Part shown: in pieces, positions 42,937 to 49,975 of the stretch
How the letters are laid out: the number at the start of each line of letters is the position of its first letter
How positions within the stretch are numbered: the stretch's first letter is position 1
Assembly (NCBI RefSeq): GCF_016865235.1
Contig: NZ_CP064030.1
Location: 930,001 to 994,000, forward strand
Reading direction: 5' to 3'
DNA: 64,000 bases
Origin: Dyella caseinilytica
GTDB taxonomy: Bacteria; Pseudomonadota; Gammaproteobacteria; Xanthomonadales; Rhodanobacteraceae
Notes under the pieces: generated by a model
Seen by the model: only the letters and a program-made list of their open reading frames with translations
Databases searched by the model: none
Told to the model about the DNA's origin: nothing
Translations under genes and position numbers: made by a program

Positions 42937-43719
42937 ATGAAACATCTGAACAAAGTACTCGCTGGTCTCGCCGCATTCCTCATAGCACTTACGCTGCTCG
43001 TCTGGTTCATGCCTGCACGCCTCGCGTTACCACTGATGCAGTCGCGAATTCACGGGCTTCGCTTCGATCAACTCGATGGCACGTTGTGGCAAGGCCGTGC
43101 CGGACAGGTGTCGGCGTCGGATGGCACGCCTTTGGGGAGTCTTTCCTGGACCCTCTCGCGACGTGCGTTGCTCGGCGATGTGCAGTTGGGGTTGGATTTG
43201 CGTCAGCCGCAACTTCAATGGCAGGCGCAGATGCATCGTCTGTCGGATACGCAGGAAGACTGGCGCGATGTCACCTTGCATGCCGATATGGCGTTGCTCG
43301 GCGTGCAACCGCTACTCAACGGACAACCGCAGGGTCAATTCGATTTGCATGTCGCGCAAGCCGTGTTGCAGGGACGTTGGCCCATGCAGGTCGAAGCCTC
43401 CGGCGCCTGGTCCAAGGCCGCAGTGCGCACGGCACAAGGCGTTGTTCCGCTCGGAAACCTGCTGCTGTCGATTCATGGCGAGGCTGGTGTTTTGAAGGCA
43501 TCGCTCGATGACGATGGAAGCGGTCCGCTGCAGACGGCTGGACGGCTATCTTTGAGTCCATTGGGCTGGGATTTGCATCTGAGCATGAAGCCGCGCCGCG
43601 ACGATCCAGCGCTTTTACACTGGTTGCGCGGCTTCGGTGCGCCAACAGCGGACGGCAGCGTGCAACTCCGCTATCGTGGTGGTTTGGCTCAATTCAATTC
43701 AGGCACGGAAAATCCATGA
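42937..43719 (+). CDS. gspN: Type II secretion system protein N-like (GspN)
   Basis: A 260-residue protein with one N-terminal membrane helix (VLAGLAAFLIALTLLVWFM) and a periplasmic beta-rich part. The opening LPLMQSRIHGLRFDQLDGTLWQGRAG and LSWTLSRRALL match the GspN family. GspN is an accessory inner-membrane subunit of some type II secretion systems, but no other gsp gene is present here. The next gene starts within its stop (ATGA). Confidence 0.78.
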   Translation: MKHLNKVLAGLAAFLIALTLLVWFMPARLALPLMQSRIHGLRFDQLDGTLWQGRAGQVSASDGTPLGSLSWTLSRRALLGDVQLGLDLRQPQLQWQAQMHRLSDTQEDWRDVTLHADMALLGVQPLLNGQPQGQFDLHVAQAVLQGRWPMQVEASGAWSKAAVRTAQGVVPLGNLLLSIHGEAGVLKASLDDDGSGPLQTAGRLSLSPLGWDLHLSMKPRRDDPALLHWLRGFGAPTADGSVQLRYRGGLAQFNSGTENP

Positions 43720-44516
43720 GCGGACAGCATTGGGATGCGGCGCTGAAAGCAGCGCGTGAGGCAGCGGAGGCTGCCGCCGAGGTGATTCGGCATTACTGGC
43801 GTCGAGGCGTCGACGTTGAAATCAAGTCGGACGCCACGCCGGTGACGATTGCCGATCGCGAAGCCGAGCAGGCGATTCGCGCCGTGCTTGGCCCGGCGTT
43901 GCCCGGTGCGGCGATTTATGGCGAGGAATTCGGCCTGGATGGCAGCCGCGATGGCCTGCTCTGGCTGGTTGATCCGCTGGACGGCACCAAGAGTTTCGTG
44001 CGGCGTACACCGTTCTTTTCCACCCAGATCGCGTTGATGCATCAGGGTGAACTGGTGCTGGGCGTATCCAGCGCGCCGGTCTACGGCGAAACGATGTGGG
44101 CCAGCGCGGGTGGCGGAACCTGGTTCAACGGCGAGCGTGTGCAGGTGGCGCAGACATCAGAGATGGCGCAAGCCTCGATCTCCACCGGCAACGTGAAGAC
44201 CCTCACCGACGATGCGCGCTGGCAGGCGTTGGGCGCACTTATCCGCGACAGCAACCGCATCCGCGGTTATGGCGATTTCTGCCACTACCACTTGCTTGCC
44301 CGTGGTGGGCTGGATCTGGTGATCGAGTCGGATGTGAATATCCTGGATGTCGCTGCCTTGGCGGTGATCGTGCGCGAGGCGGGTGGTGTCTTTACCGACC
44401 TGGAAGGCCAGCCGCTGACGCTGGAGACGCGTAGCGTATTGGCCGGTACGCCGGCGATTCACACGCAGGCTTTGCGTCGACTCGCTCTGTCCCCCTTGGG
44501 GAGAGGTCCGGGATGA
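43716..44516 (+). CDS. hisN: Histidinol-phosphatase, inositol monophosphatase family
   Basis: A 266-residue Mg-dependent phosphatase. Metal-site motifs are GEEFG, WLVDPLDGTKSFVRRTPFFS and ILDVAALAVIVREAGG. The sequence type (SDATPVTIADREAEQAIR) matches HisN of actinobacteria and Xanthomonads more than CysQ or SuhB, so the role in histidine synthesis is likely but not certain. It overlaps gspN by four bases and precedes nudE by 166 bases containing hairpins. Confidence 0.82.
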   Translation: MSGQHWDAALKAAREAAEAAAEVIRHYWRRGVDVEIKSDATPVTIADREAEQAIRAVLGPALPGAAIYGEEFGLDGSRDGLLWLVDPLDGTKSFVRRTPFFSTQIALMHQGELVLGVSSAPVYGETMWASAGGGTWFNGERVQVAQTSEMAQASISTGNVKTLTDDARWQALGALIRDSNRIRGYGDFCHYHLLARGGLDLVIESDVNILDVAALAVIVREAGGVFTDLEGQPLTLETRSVLAGTPAIHTQALRRLALSPLGRGPG

Positions 44517-44598
44517 GGGGCGATCTTGCGGACATGGTCCTTTGACACATAGCCTGATGTAGCTTTATCGCGAGAGCGTTCCTCACCTCAATCCACCT

Positions 44599-44655
44599 CC
44601 TCGCTCCTCGAAGCGAGGCTATCCACGGCCTCTCCCCGCATCTCGAAGGGGAGAG
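44599..44655. terminator. Two consecutive hairpins between hisN and nudE
   Basis: CCTCGCT/AGCGAGG (44599-44618) and CTCTCCCC/GGGGAGAG (44630-44655, ten-base loop) lie 82 bases after hisN and just before nudE. There is no T-run. They may limit read-through into the nudE-cysQ-mazG part. Confidence 0.4.
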
Positions 44656-44682
44656 AAGGCAAAAGCCCGCTACAATCCCTCG

Positions 44683-45240
44683 ATGCCACGCTATCCCATC
44701 ATCCACGCCAAGCGCGACTCGGACACCAGCAGTTTCCTGCATGTGGAACAGGTGGATCTGGAATTCTCCAACGGCGAGCACCGCACCTACGAGCGCCTGA
44801 AAGGCAGCGGCCTGGGCGCGGTGATCATCGTGCCGATGATCGACGAAGAGACCGTCCTGCTCGTGCGCGAATACGGCGTCGGGGTGGAGCGCTACGAGCT
44901 GGGCCTACCCAAGGGCCGGCTCGATCGTGACGAAACCGTGGAGCAGGGCGCCAATCGCGAGCTGAAGGAAGAAGTCGGCTACGGCGCTCGCTCGTTGAAG
45001 ATCCTGCACAACCTGTCCCTGTCGCCCTCTTACATGACGCATATGGCGCACGTGGTGCTGGCGCAGGATCTATATCCCGAAAGCCTGCCCGGCGACGAAC
45101 CCGAACCGCTCGAAGTGGTGCCGTGGAAGCTCGCCGATCTGCATACCCTGGTCTCGCGTGACGACGTCACCGAAGGCCGTTCCATCGCGGCGCTATTCAT
45201 GGCGCGCGAATACTTAGCCGGACGCCTGCAACGAACGTGA
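44683..45240 (+). CDS. nudE: ADP compounds hydrolase NudE (Nudix)
   Basis: A 185-residue Nudix hydrolase. The Nudix box runs from GRLDRDE through RELKEEVGY (about residues 78-103). NudE hydrolyses ADP-ribose, NADH and Ap3A. The conserved SPSYMTHMAHVVLAQDLYP segment after the box is typical of NudE. It overlaps cysQ by four bases. Confidence 0.93.
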   Translation: MPRYPIIHAKRDSDTSSFLHVEQVDLEFSNGEHRTYERLKGSGLGAVIIVPMIDEETVLLVREYGVGVERYELGLPKGRLDRDETVEQGANRELKEEVGYGARSLKILHNLSLSPSYMTHMAHVVLAQDLYPESLPGDEPEPLEVVPWKLADLHTLVSRDDVTEGRSIAALFMAREYLAGRLQRT

Positions 45241-46058
45241 GCGACAGCCTCGACCATCCCCTGTTATTGCAGATCGGCCTGCTGGCGCGCCGCGCCGGCG
45301 AGGCGATCATGACCGTCTACCGTGAAGACTTCGATGTCGAAGTCAAGGAAGACCACTCGCCGCTGACGGCGGCAGACCTCGCCGCGCAAAAGGTGATCGC
45401 CGCCGGTCTGGCGCAGCTCGATACGGTGCTTCCGGTCGTTTCGGAAGAGGCCAGCCATTCGCCGTGGGAGCAACGCCAGACGTGGACGCGCTACTGGCTG
45501 GTCGATCCCCTTGACGGCACCCGCGAATTCATCAAGCGCAACGGCGAATTCACCGTCAACATTGCCCTGATCGAGCAAGGTGAACCGGTGATGGGCGTGG
45601 TACTGGCGCCAGTCACGGGGGAGCTGTTTGTCGCCGCACGTGGGCGCGGCACCTGGTGGCAAGTGCAGGACGGCGCCGAGTGGGAGCGCATCTTCACGCG
45701 TGAGCTGGCCAACCCGCCGGTGGCTGCTGGCAGCCGCTCGCATGGCGGCATGGCCGAAACGACCATGCGTCGCCTGCTGGGTGAGGACTATCACTTGCAA
45801 CCACTGGGCTCCTCGCTCAAGTTCTGCCTGCTGGCGCGTGGCGCCGCTGATGTCTACCTGCGTCGTGGCCCGACCAGCGAATGGGATACCGCCGCCGCCC
45901 AATGTGTGCTGGAAGAGGCCGGCGGAGCCGTGCTCGACCTCACCGGCCAGCCTTTGCGCTACAACCGCGGCGAATCCCTGATCAATCCGGAATTCCTGGC
46001 CGTGGGCGATACCGGCATCGACTGGGCGTCACGGATGCGTGAAGCCGGCTTGCCGTGA
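45237..46058 (+). CDS. cysQ: 3'(2'),5'-bisphosphate nucleotidase CysQ
   Basis: A 273-residue phosphatase of the inositol monophosphatase fold. Motifs are VVSEEASHSPW, WLVDPLDGTREFIKRNGEFTVNIAL and SEWDTAAAQCVLEEAGG. It converts 3'-phosphoadenosine 5'-phosphate to AMP, relieving inhibition in sulphate assimilation. The start is GTG 45237 inside the nudE stop (GTGA overlap), as in many gammaproteobacteria where nudE-cysQ are paired. Confidence 0.94.
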   Translation: MSDSLDHPLLLQIGLLARRAGEAIMTVYREDFDVEVKEDHSPLTAADLAAQKVIAAGLAQLDTVLPVVSEEASHSPWEQRQTWTRYWLVDPLDGTREFIKRNGEFTVNIALIEQGEPVMGVVLAPVTGELFVAARGRGTWWQVQDGAEWERIFTRELANPPVAAGSRSHGGMAETTMRRLLGEDYHLQPLGSSLKFCLLARGAADVYLRRGPTSEWDTAAAQCVLEEAGGAVLDLTGQPLRYNRGESLINPEFLAVGDTGIDWASRMREAGLP

Positions 46059-46080
46059 AGGCTTGGCGGGACATTTCATC

Positions 46081-46157
46081 CCGTCGCCCCGGCGCAGGCC
46101 GGGGTCCGGCGACTTTCGAACCGTAAGACACAGGTCCTGGCTTGCGCCGGGACGACG
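46081..46157. repeat. REPIN-like doublet inside the cysQ-mazG intergenic region
   Basis: A first unit (CGCCCCGGCGCAGGCCGGGG) and an inverted second unit (CTTGCGCCGGGACGACG at 46141-46157) match each other imperfectly. It fills the space between cysQ and mazG and ends 16 bases before the mazG start, so it must be transcribed with the operon. Confidence 0.7.
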
Positions 46158-46173
46158 CACGTTGAAGATCCCC

Positions 46174-46986
46174 ATGACCGACGCTACCCGCCACTCCCTC
46201 GCCGACCTGCTCGCCATCATGGCCCGCCTGCGTGATCCCGAGCGCGGCTGCCCCTGGGACGTCAAGCAGGACTTCAGCACCATCGCCCCCTATACCGTCG
46301 AAGAGGCCTACGAAGTCGCCGATGCCATCGACCGCCGCGACTGGCACGATCTGCGCGACGAGTTGGGCGATCTGCTGCTGCAAGTGGTTTTCCATGCGCA
46401 GATGGCGAAAGAGCAGGGTTTGTTCGATTTCGACGATGTGGCCAACGCCATCAGCGACAAAATGCTGCGCCGCCATCCGCATGTTTTTGGCGACGTCACG
46501 TATGCCGACCTTGACGAACAGAAACGCGCCTGGGACGAGATCAAGGCACGCGAGCGGGCGGCAAAAGGCGACCAGCACGATGACAGCGTGCTCGCTGGCG
46601 TATCACGCGGACAGCCCGAATGGCAGCGTGCGCTCAAGTTGCAGCAGCGTGCCGCCACGGTCGGTTTCGACTGGCCCGATCATCGCCCGGTGATCGAAAA
46701 ACTGCATGAAGAACTGGCTGAAGTCGATGCCGAATTCGCCGCCGGCGCTGATCCGGCCCGCTTGGAGGATGAGATCGGCGACGTGCTGTTCGTGGCGGTC
46801 AATCTGGCACGGCATGCGAGGGTCGATTTTGTCCGGGCGCTGAAGCACGCGAATGCGAAATTCGAGCGGCGTTTCCGCAGGATGGAGCAGCTGGCCGCGG
46901 AGGCGGGGGAGCCCTTGTCCGCCTCGGATCTGGCCGAACAGGAAGCATTGTGGCGCAAAGCGAAGGCGGAAGAACCCAAGCTTTAG
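46174..46986 (+). CDS. mazG: Nucleoside triphosphate pyrophosphohydrolase MazG
   Basis: A 270-residue house-cleaning enzyme with two MazG domains. The N-terminal domain has LRDPERGCPWDVKQDF, TVEEAYEVADAID and ELGDLLLQVVFHAQMAKE; the second has EELAEVDAEF and LEDEIGDVLFVAVNLARH. The EExxE/ExxD metal motifs are visible in both. It follows cysQ after a REPIN doublet. The start ATG 46174 matches the family N-terminus. Confidence 0.95.
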   Translation: MTDATRHSLADLLAIMARLRDPERGCPWDVKQDFSTIAPYTVEEAYEVADAIDRRDWHDLRDELGDLLLQVVFHAQMAKEQGLFDFDDVANAISDKMLRRHPHVFGDVTYADLDEQKRAWDEIKARERAAKGDQHDDSVLAGVSRGQPEWQRALKLQQRAATVGFDWPDHRPVIEKLHEELAEVDAEFAAGADPARLEDEIGDVLFVAVNLARHARVDFVRALKHANAKFERRFRRMEQLAAEAGEPLSASDLAEQEALWRKAKAEEPKL

Positions 46987-47037
46987 GCACTTCACCTTCT
47001 TTGCTTCGTCGGGCATAGATAGGCACAGATGGCTGGA

Positions 47038-47074
47038 AGCGCCGGCCTTATGCCGGCGCTGGCCGGGATGACGG
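47038..47074. repeat. Degenerate palindromic element
   Basis: AGCGCCGGC and GCCGGCGCT form a perfect 9-bp stem with loop CTTAT, followed by GGCCGGGATGACGG, which matches the right arm of the repeat family. It lies between mazG and the next gene. Confidence 0.55.
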
Positions 47075-47193
47075 TAGGTAAGGCCAGGCACCGCGAGTAA
47101 GGCAGCAAAGGGACGAGGTGAGTCAGCTGTCAGCCTTCAACCTTTGTCCTCTGGCAAGCATCTGAGCATTTGAATAACGACCGGAGATTCCCT

Positions 47194-47970
47194 ATGCGCC
47201 GCACCCTCGTTCTTTTGCCTCTGCTGCTGATCTCGTTAACGGCGGCGGCGGACGACTGCCGCTATTCAGCCCCACGCAATCTGCACGATGACCTCTCCGG
47301 CGTGCGTGGCGTGCAGATCGAACTGCACAGCCATGATATGCATCTGGTCGGCAACGGCAGCTCCGGTTCGCTGGAGATCACCGGCCGGGCCTGCGCCTCC
47401 TCGCAAAGCGCATTGGACAACTTGCAAGTCACCTCGCACCGCGAAGGTGACCAGCTGATTGTCGATGTGGGTGGTGGCCACGGCGTCAACATCAGCTTCT
47501 TCGGGGTGTCCTACCAGGACTTGGATCTGCAGATCCAATTGCCTTCCACCATACCGGTATCGGTCAATGACGGTTCCGGTGATGCCTATATCAGCGGCCT
47601 GTCCCAGCTTGATGTGCAAACGGGTTCGGGCGATGTGCATATCCACGATATTTCCGGTGATGTGAGCGTGACGAACGGCTCGGGCGATGTCGAAATCGCG
47701 CACATCGGCAGCCTGCGGGCGGGTACCGTGGGTTCAGGCGATCTGAATGCGCGCGATATCACCAGCAATGCGCACATCGGCAGCGTAGGTTCCGGCGACG
47801 TGGTGTTGGACAAGGTAGGCGGTAATGTCGACGTGGGCACGCTGGGTTCGGGCGATCTGACCGTAAGCAACGTGCGCGGTGATCTCACCGTCGGCGCCAA
47901 AGGCAGCGGCGATGTCAGCCATAGCAATATCGGCGGCCACATCAACGTGCCGCACGATGACGACGACTAA
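47194..47970 (+). CDS. Exported DUF4097-like protein with seven GSGD repeats
   Basis: A 258-residue protein with a signal peptide (RRTLVLLPLLLISLTAAA). From about residue 127 to 240, GSGD recurs seven times at intervals of 17, 18, 18, 19, 19 and 19 residues, each followed by beta-strand-like sequence; this suggests a right-handed beta-helix or adhesin-like solenoid as in DUF4097/DUF2807 proteins. The C-terminus ends HDDDD. Probably periplasmic or surface-located; the function is unknown. GGAG eight bases before ATG 47194 sets the start. It is the last gene before a hairpin at 47985. Confidence 0.8.
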   Translation: MRRTLVLLPLLLISLTAAADDCRYSAPRNLHDDLSGVRGVQIELHSHDMHLVGNGSSGSLEITGRACASSQSALDNLQVTSHREGDQLIVDVGGGHGVNISFFGVSYQDLDLQIQLPSTIPVSVNDGSGDAYISGLSQLDVQTGSGDVHIHDISGDVSVTNGSGDVEIAHIGSLRAGTVGSGDLNARDITSNAHIGSVGSGDVVLDKVGGNVDVGTLGSGDLTVSNVRGDLTVGAKGSGDVSHSNIGGHINVPHDDDD

Positions 47971-47984
47971 GACCACGCTCTTGC

Positions 47985-48008
47985 CCCTCTCCTGCTAACA
48001 GGAGAGGG
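47985..48008. terminator. 10-bp stem hairpin between convergent genes
   Basis: CCCTCTCCTG and CAGGAGAGGG pair perfectly around CTAA, 14 bases after the GSGD-repeat gene. There is no strong T-run. Confidence 0.55.
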
Positions 48009-48067
48009 TTCGGGTGGAACAGTCATGTATGCCTGAAAAGCAGGTGCAATACCGAGGCTTCCACTCT

Positions 48068-49201
48068 TCAGCCCAACAGAAGCGCCATCAGATACACCAG
48101 CGGTGCGCACACCAGCAAAAACGGAATCGAAACCGCGTGAAAAAGCCGCATCCCATGCGGCTGTCTGGCCAGGCGCAAGGCAATCAGGTTGGCCAGTGAG
48201 CCGATCACCACGCCAAAGCCACCCACGTTCACTGCAACAGCCAGCGCCATGGCATTCGGTGCACGATCGAGCAGCAAGACCGTAGCAGGCACATTGCTGA
48301 TCAACTGCGAGCTCACAATGCCGCCCAGATACACCGCCAACGGCTGATTGAAATCGATGTTGCCCAATGCGTGGTCAACGATTGGTAATGTGGCGAAGTG
48401 ACCGAGACCCAGAAAAATAGCGGCAAAAGTGGCCATCAGCAGCCAGTCGATACGTATCAGGCTGCGCCAGGAAAACATGGCGAATGGCAGCACCAGCAGC
48501 AAAGCCCCCAGTGGTGCATGACCGTGCTCCATCATCAGCACCATAAGGGCCAGGCTGACCAGCGACAGCAACGCCAGCGATATCGAAACGTCGTGGCCAT
48601 CGAGTTGCTCAGCTTGCAGCTCCACGCGATCTTTGGGCAGCCACAACCAGGTCAACGCCGCAACCAGTACAAACATCACCGACGCTGCCGGCAGCATCGT
48701 GCCCACGAATGATAGAAACGGAACCTGTGCGTGTTGCCATATCAGCAGATTTTGCGGATTGCCGATCGGGCTCAATGTTGAGCCGGCATTCACCGCCAGC
48801 GCTTCCAGCACCGCCATGCGCAGCACCGGCAGGTTGGACATGCTGCCGATGGCGACGGTCAACGGCACGATCAGGAACAGGCTGACATCGTTGGTCAGTA
48901 CCGTCGAAAGCACAGCCGTCATGCTGACCAGCAACAATCCCACGCCACGCAGCGAATGGATACGCGCCACCATGGCGCCAGCCATGCGTTGCACCAGCCC
49001 GCTGTCGCGGATGCCCTGGATCGCAATCAACAGACCAAGCAGACCCGATAAGGTCGGCAACTGCAGCCAGCGTTGGTAACGCGCAAGCGGTTGCGGATCG
49101 ATGCAGGCCAGTACGATCGTCAAGGCGACGAACAACAGCAGCAGCCACTCGTGTTTCAAGCGGCTGCGCCAGTGCGGTGCAGACAACGTATCGACTGTCA
49201 C
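48068..49201 (-). CDS. SLC13/ArsB-NhaD superfamily anion permease
   Basis: A 377-residue inner-membrane protein with about ten hydrophobic segments. The family motif LSPIGNPQNLL sits in the first half, LTNDVSLFLIVPLT before it, and a second pseudo-repeat SQLISNVPATVLLLDRA in the second half. Relatives move citrate, arsenite, sulphate or sodium; the substrate here cannot be predicted. It is shorter than most SLC13 members. It is on its own, with a REP-like palindrome upstream at 49225. Confidence 0.82.
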   Translation of the reverse strand: MTVDTLSAPHWRSRLKHEWLLLLFVALTIVLACIDPQPLARYQRWLQLPTLSGLLGLLIAIQGIRDSGLVQRMAGAMVARIHSLRGVGLLLVSMTAVLSTVLTNDVSLFLIVPLTVAIGSMSNLPVLRMAVLEALAVNAGSTLSPIGNPQNLLIWQHAQVPFLSFVGTMLPAASVMFVLVAALTWLWLPKDRVELQAEQLDGHDVSISLALLSLVSLALMVLMMEHGHAPLGALLLVLPFAMFSWRSLIRIDWLLMATFAAIFLGLGHFATLPIVDHALGNIDFNQPLAVYLGGIVSSQLISNVPATVLLLDRAPNAMALAVAVNVGGFGVVIGSLANLIALRLARQPHGMRLFHAVSIPFLLVCAPLVYLMALLLG

Positions 49202-49224
49202 GAATGCCTCAAACAGCGAATGAC

Positions 49225-49264
49225 CCTTACCGTCGCCCCAGCCTGTGCCGGGACGACGGTAAGG
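49225..49264. repeat. 40-bp palindromic REP-like element (GTCGCCCC variant)
   Basis: Left arm CCTTACCGTCGCCCC pairs with GGGACGACGGTAAGG (one mismatch) around a centre AGCCTGTGCC. It lies between the permease start and the GST stop. The outer CCTTAC/GTAAGG is unlike other copies but paired. Confidence 0.8.
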
Positions 49265-49277
49265 AGGTATGGGGCTT

Positions 49278-49907
49278 TTACCACTCGCTCAAACCTTCCA
49301 GTTCATAGAGCCGTGTCCAGCTCGGGCGTGCACGCACCAGATCCGCAAGCTGTTTCAGTGCGGGCCATTCCGTCGCAGGCCGCGGCATATTGCGCGACCA
49401 GCGCATCAGCATGGTCAGCAGCAAATCGGCGCCGGAAAAATCCTGGCCCAGCATATAAGGGCCGTGCGCCGAAAGATGGGCTTCGAGCCGATCCCAGATG
49501 CTTTCGATCTTGCGCTGTACCGCTGCGCGGATTGCCGGAGGCGTTTCTTCGAAACCCAATTCGTCCGGATAGAACCACAGCCGGTAGGTGGACATCAGCG
49601 CGTTGCTAAGAAATACCGACCACTGCAGCCACGCGTCGCGCGCAGCGGTGCCGACGGGCGGGATCAGCTTCGCTTCGGGGTGGCGTTCGGCGAGGATGGT
49701 GAGCAAGGCGACTGACTCGTAGACAGGCCGTCCATCGATCAACAGCGTCGGCACCTTGCCGCCCGGATTGAGCTTCAGATATTCCGCGTTGTGCTGGGCG
49801 TCCTTGTCGAAGTCGACCAGTTCGAGCCGGTAATCCGCACCGATTTCGAGCAGGGCCTGATGTACGACCATGCTCGCGGTGCCCGGAGAGTAATAGAGGG
49901 TGTACAT
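49278..49907 (-). CDS. Glutathione S-transferase
   Basis: A 209-residue cytoplasmic GST. The thioredoxin-like N-terminal domain begins MYTLYYSPGTASMVVHQAL, with the glutathione-binding LNPGGKVPTLLIDGRPVYES; the C-terminal helical domain contains GQDFSGADLLLTMLMRW. The class and substrate are unknown. It lies 68 bases after the start of the upstream ABC permease stop on the same strand but has no overlap, so may or may not be in that operon. Confidence 0.92.
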   Translation of the reverse strand: MYTLYYSPGTASMVVHQALLEIGADYRLELVDFDKDAQHNAEYLKLNPGGKVPTLLIDGRPVYESVALLTILAERHPEAKLIPPVGTAARDAWLQWSVFLSNALMSTYRLWFYPDELGFEETPPAIRAAVQRKIESIWDRLEAHLSAHGPYMLGQDFSGADLLLTMLMRWSRNMPRPATEWPALKQLADLVRARPSWTRLYELEGLSEW

Positions 49908-49975
49908 AGACGGTGCCGTTCGGAAGATGGGGGTATCGTAGCGGTTTGTCGGGCTGTCGCAGATACCCGCCTCCC

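Noticed and set aside
42345..43511. 388-residue frame spanning bioA antisense and gspN
   Set aside because: It crosses two real genes and a palindrome and has no coherent protein features.
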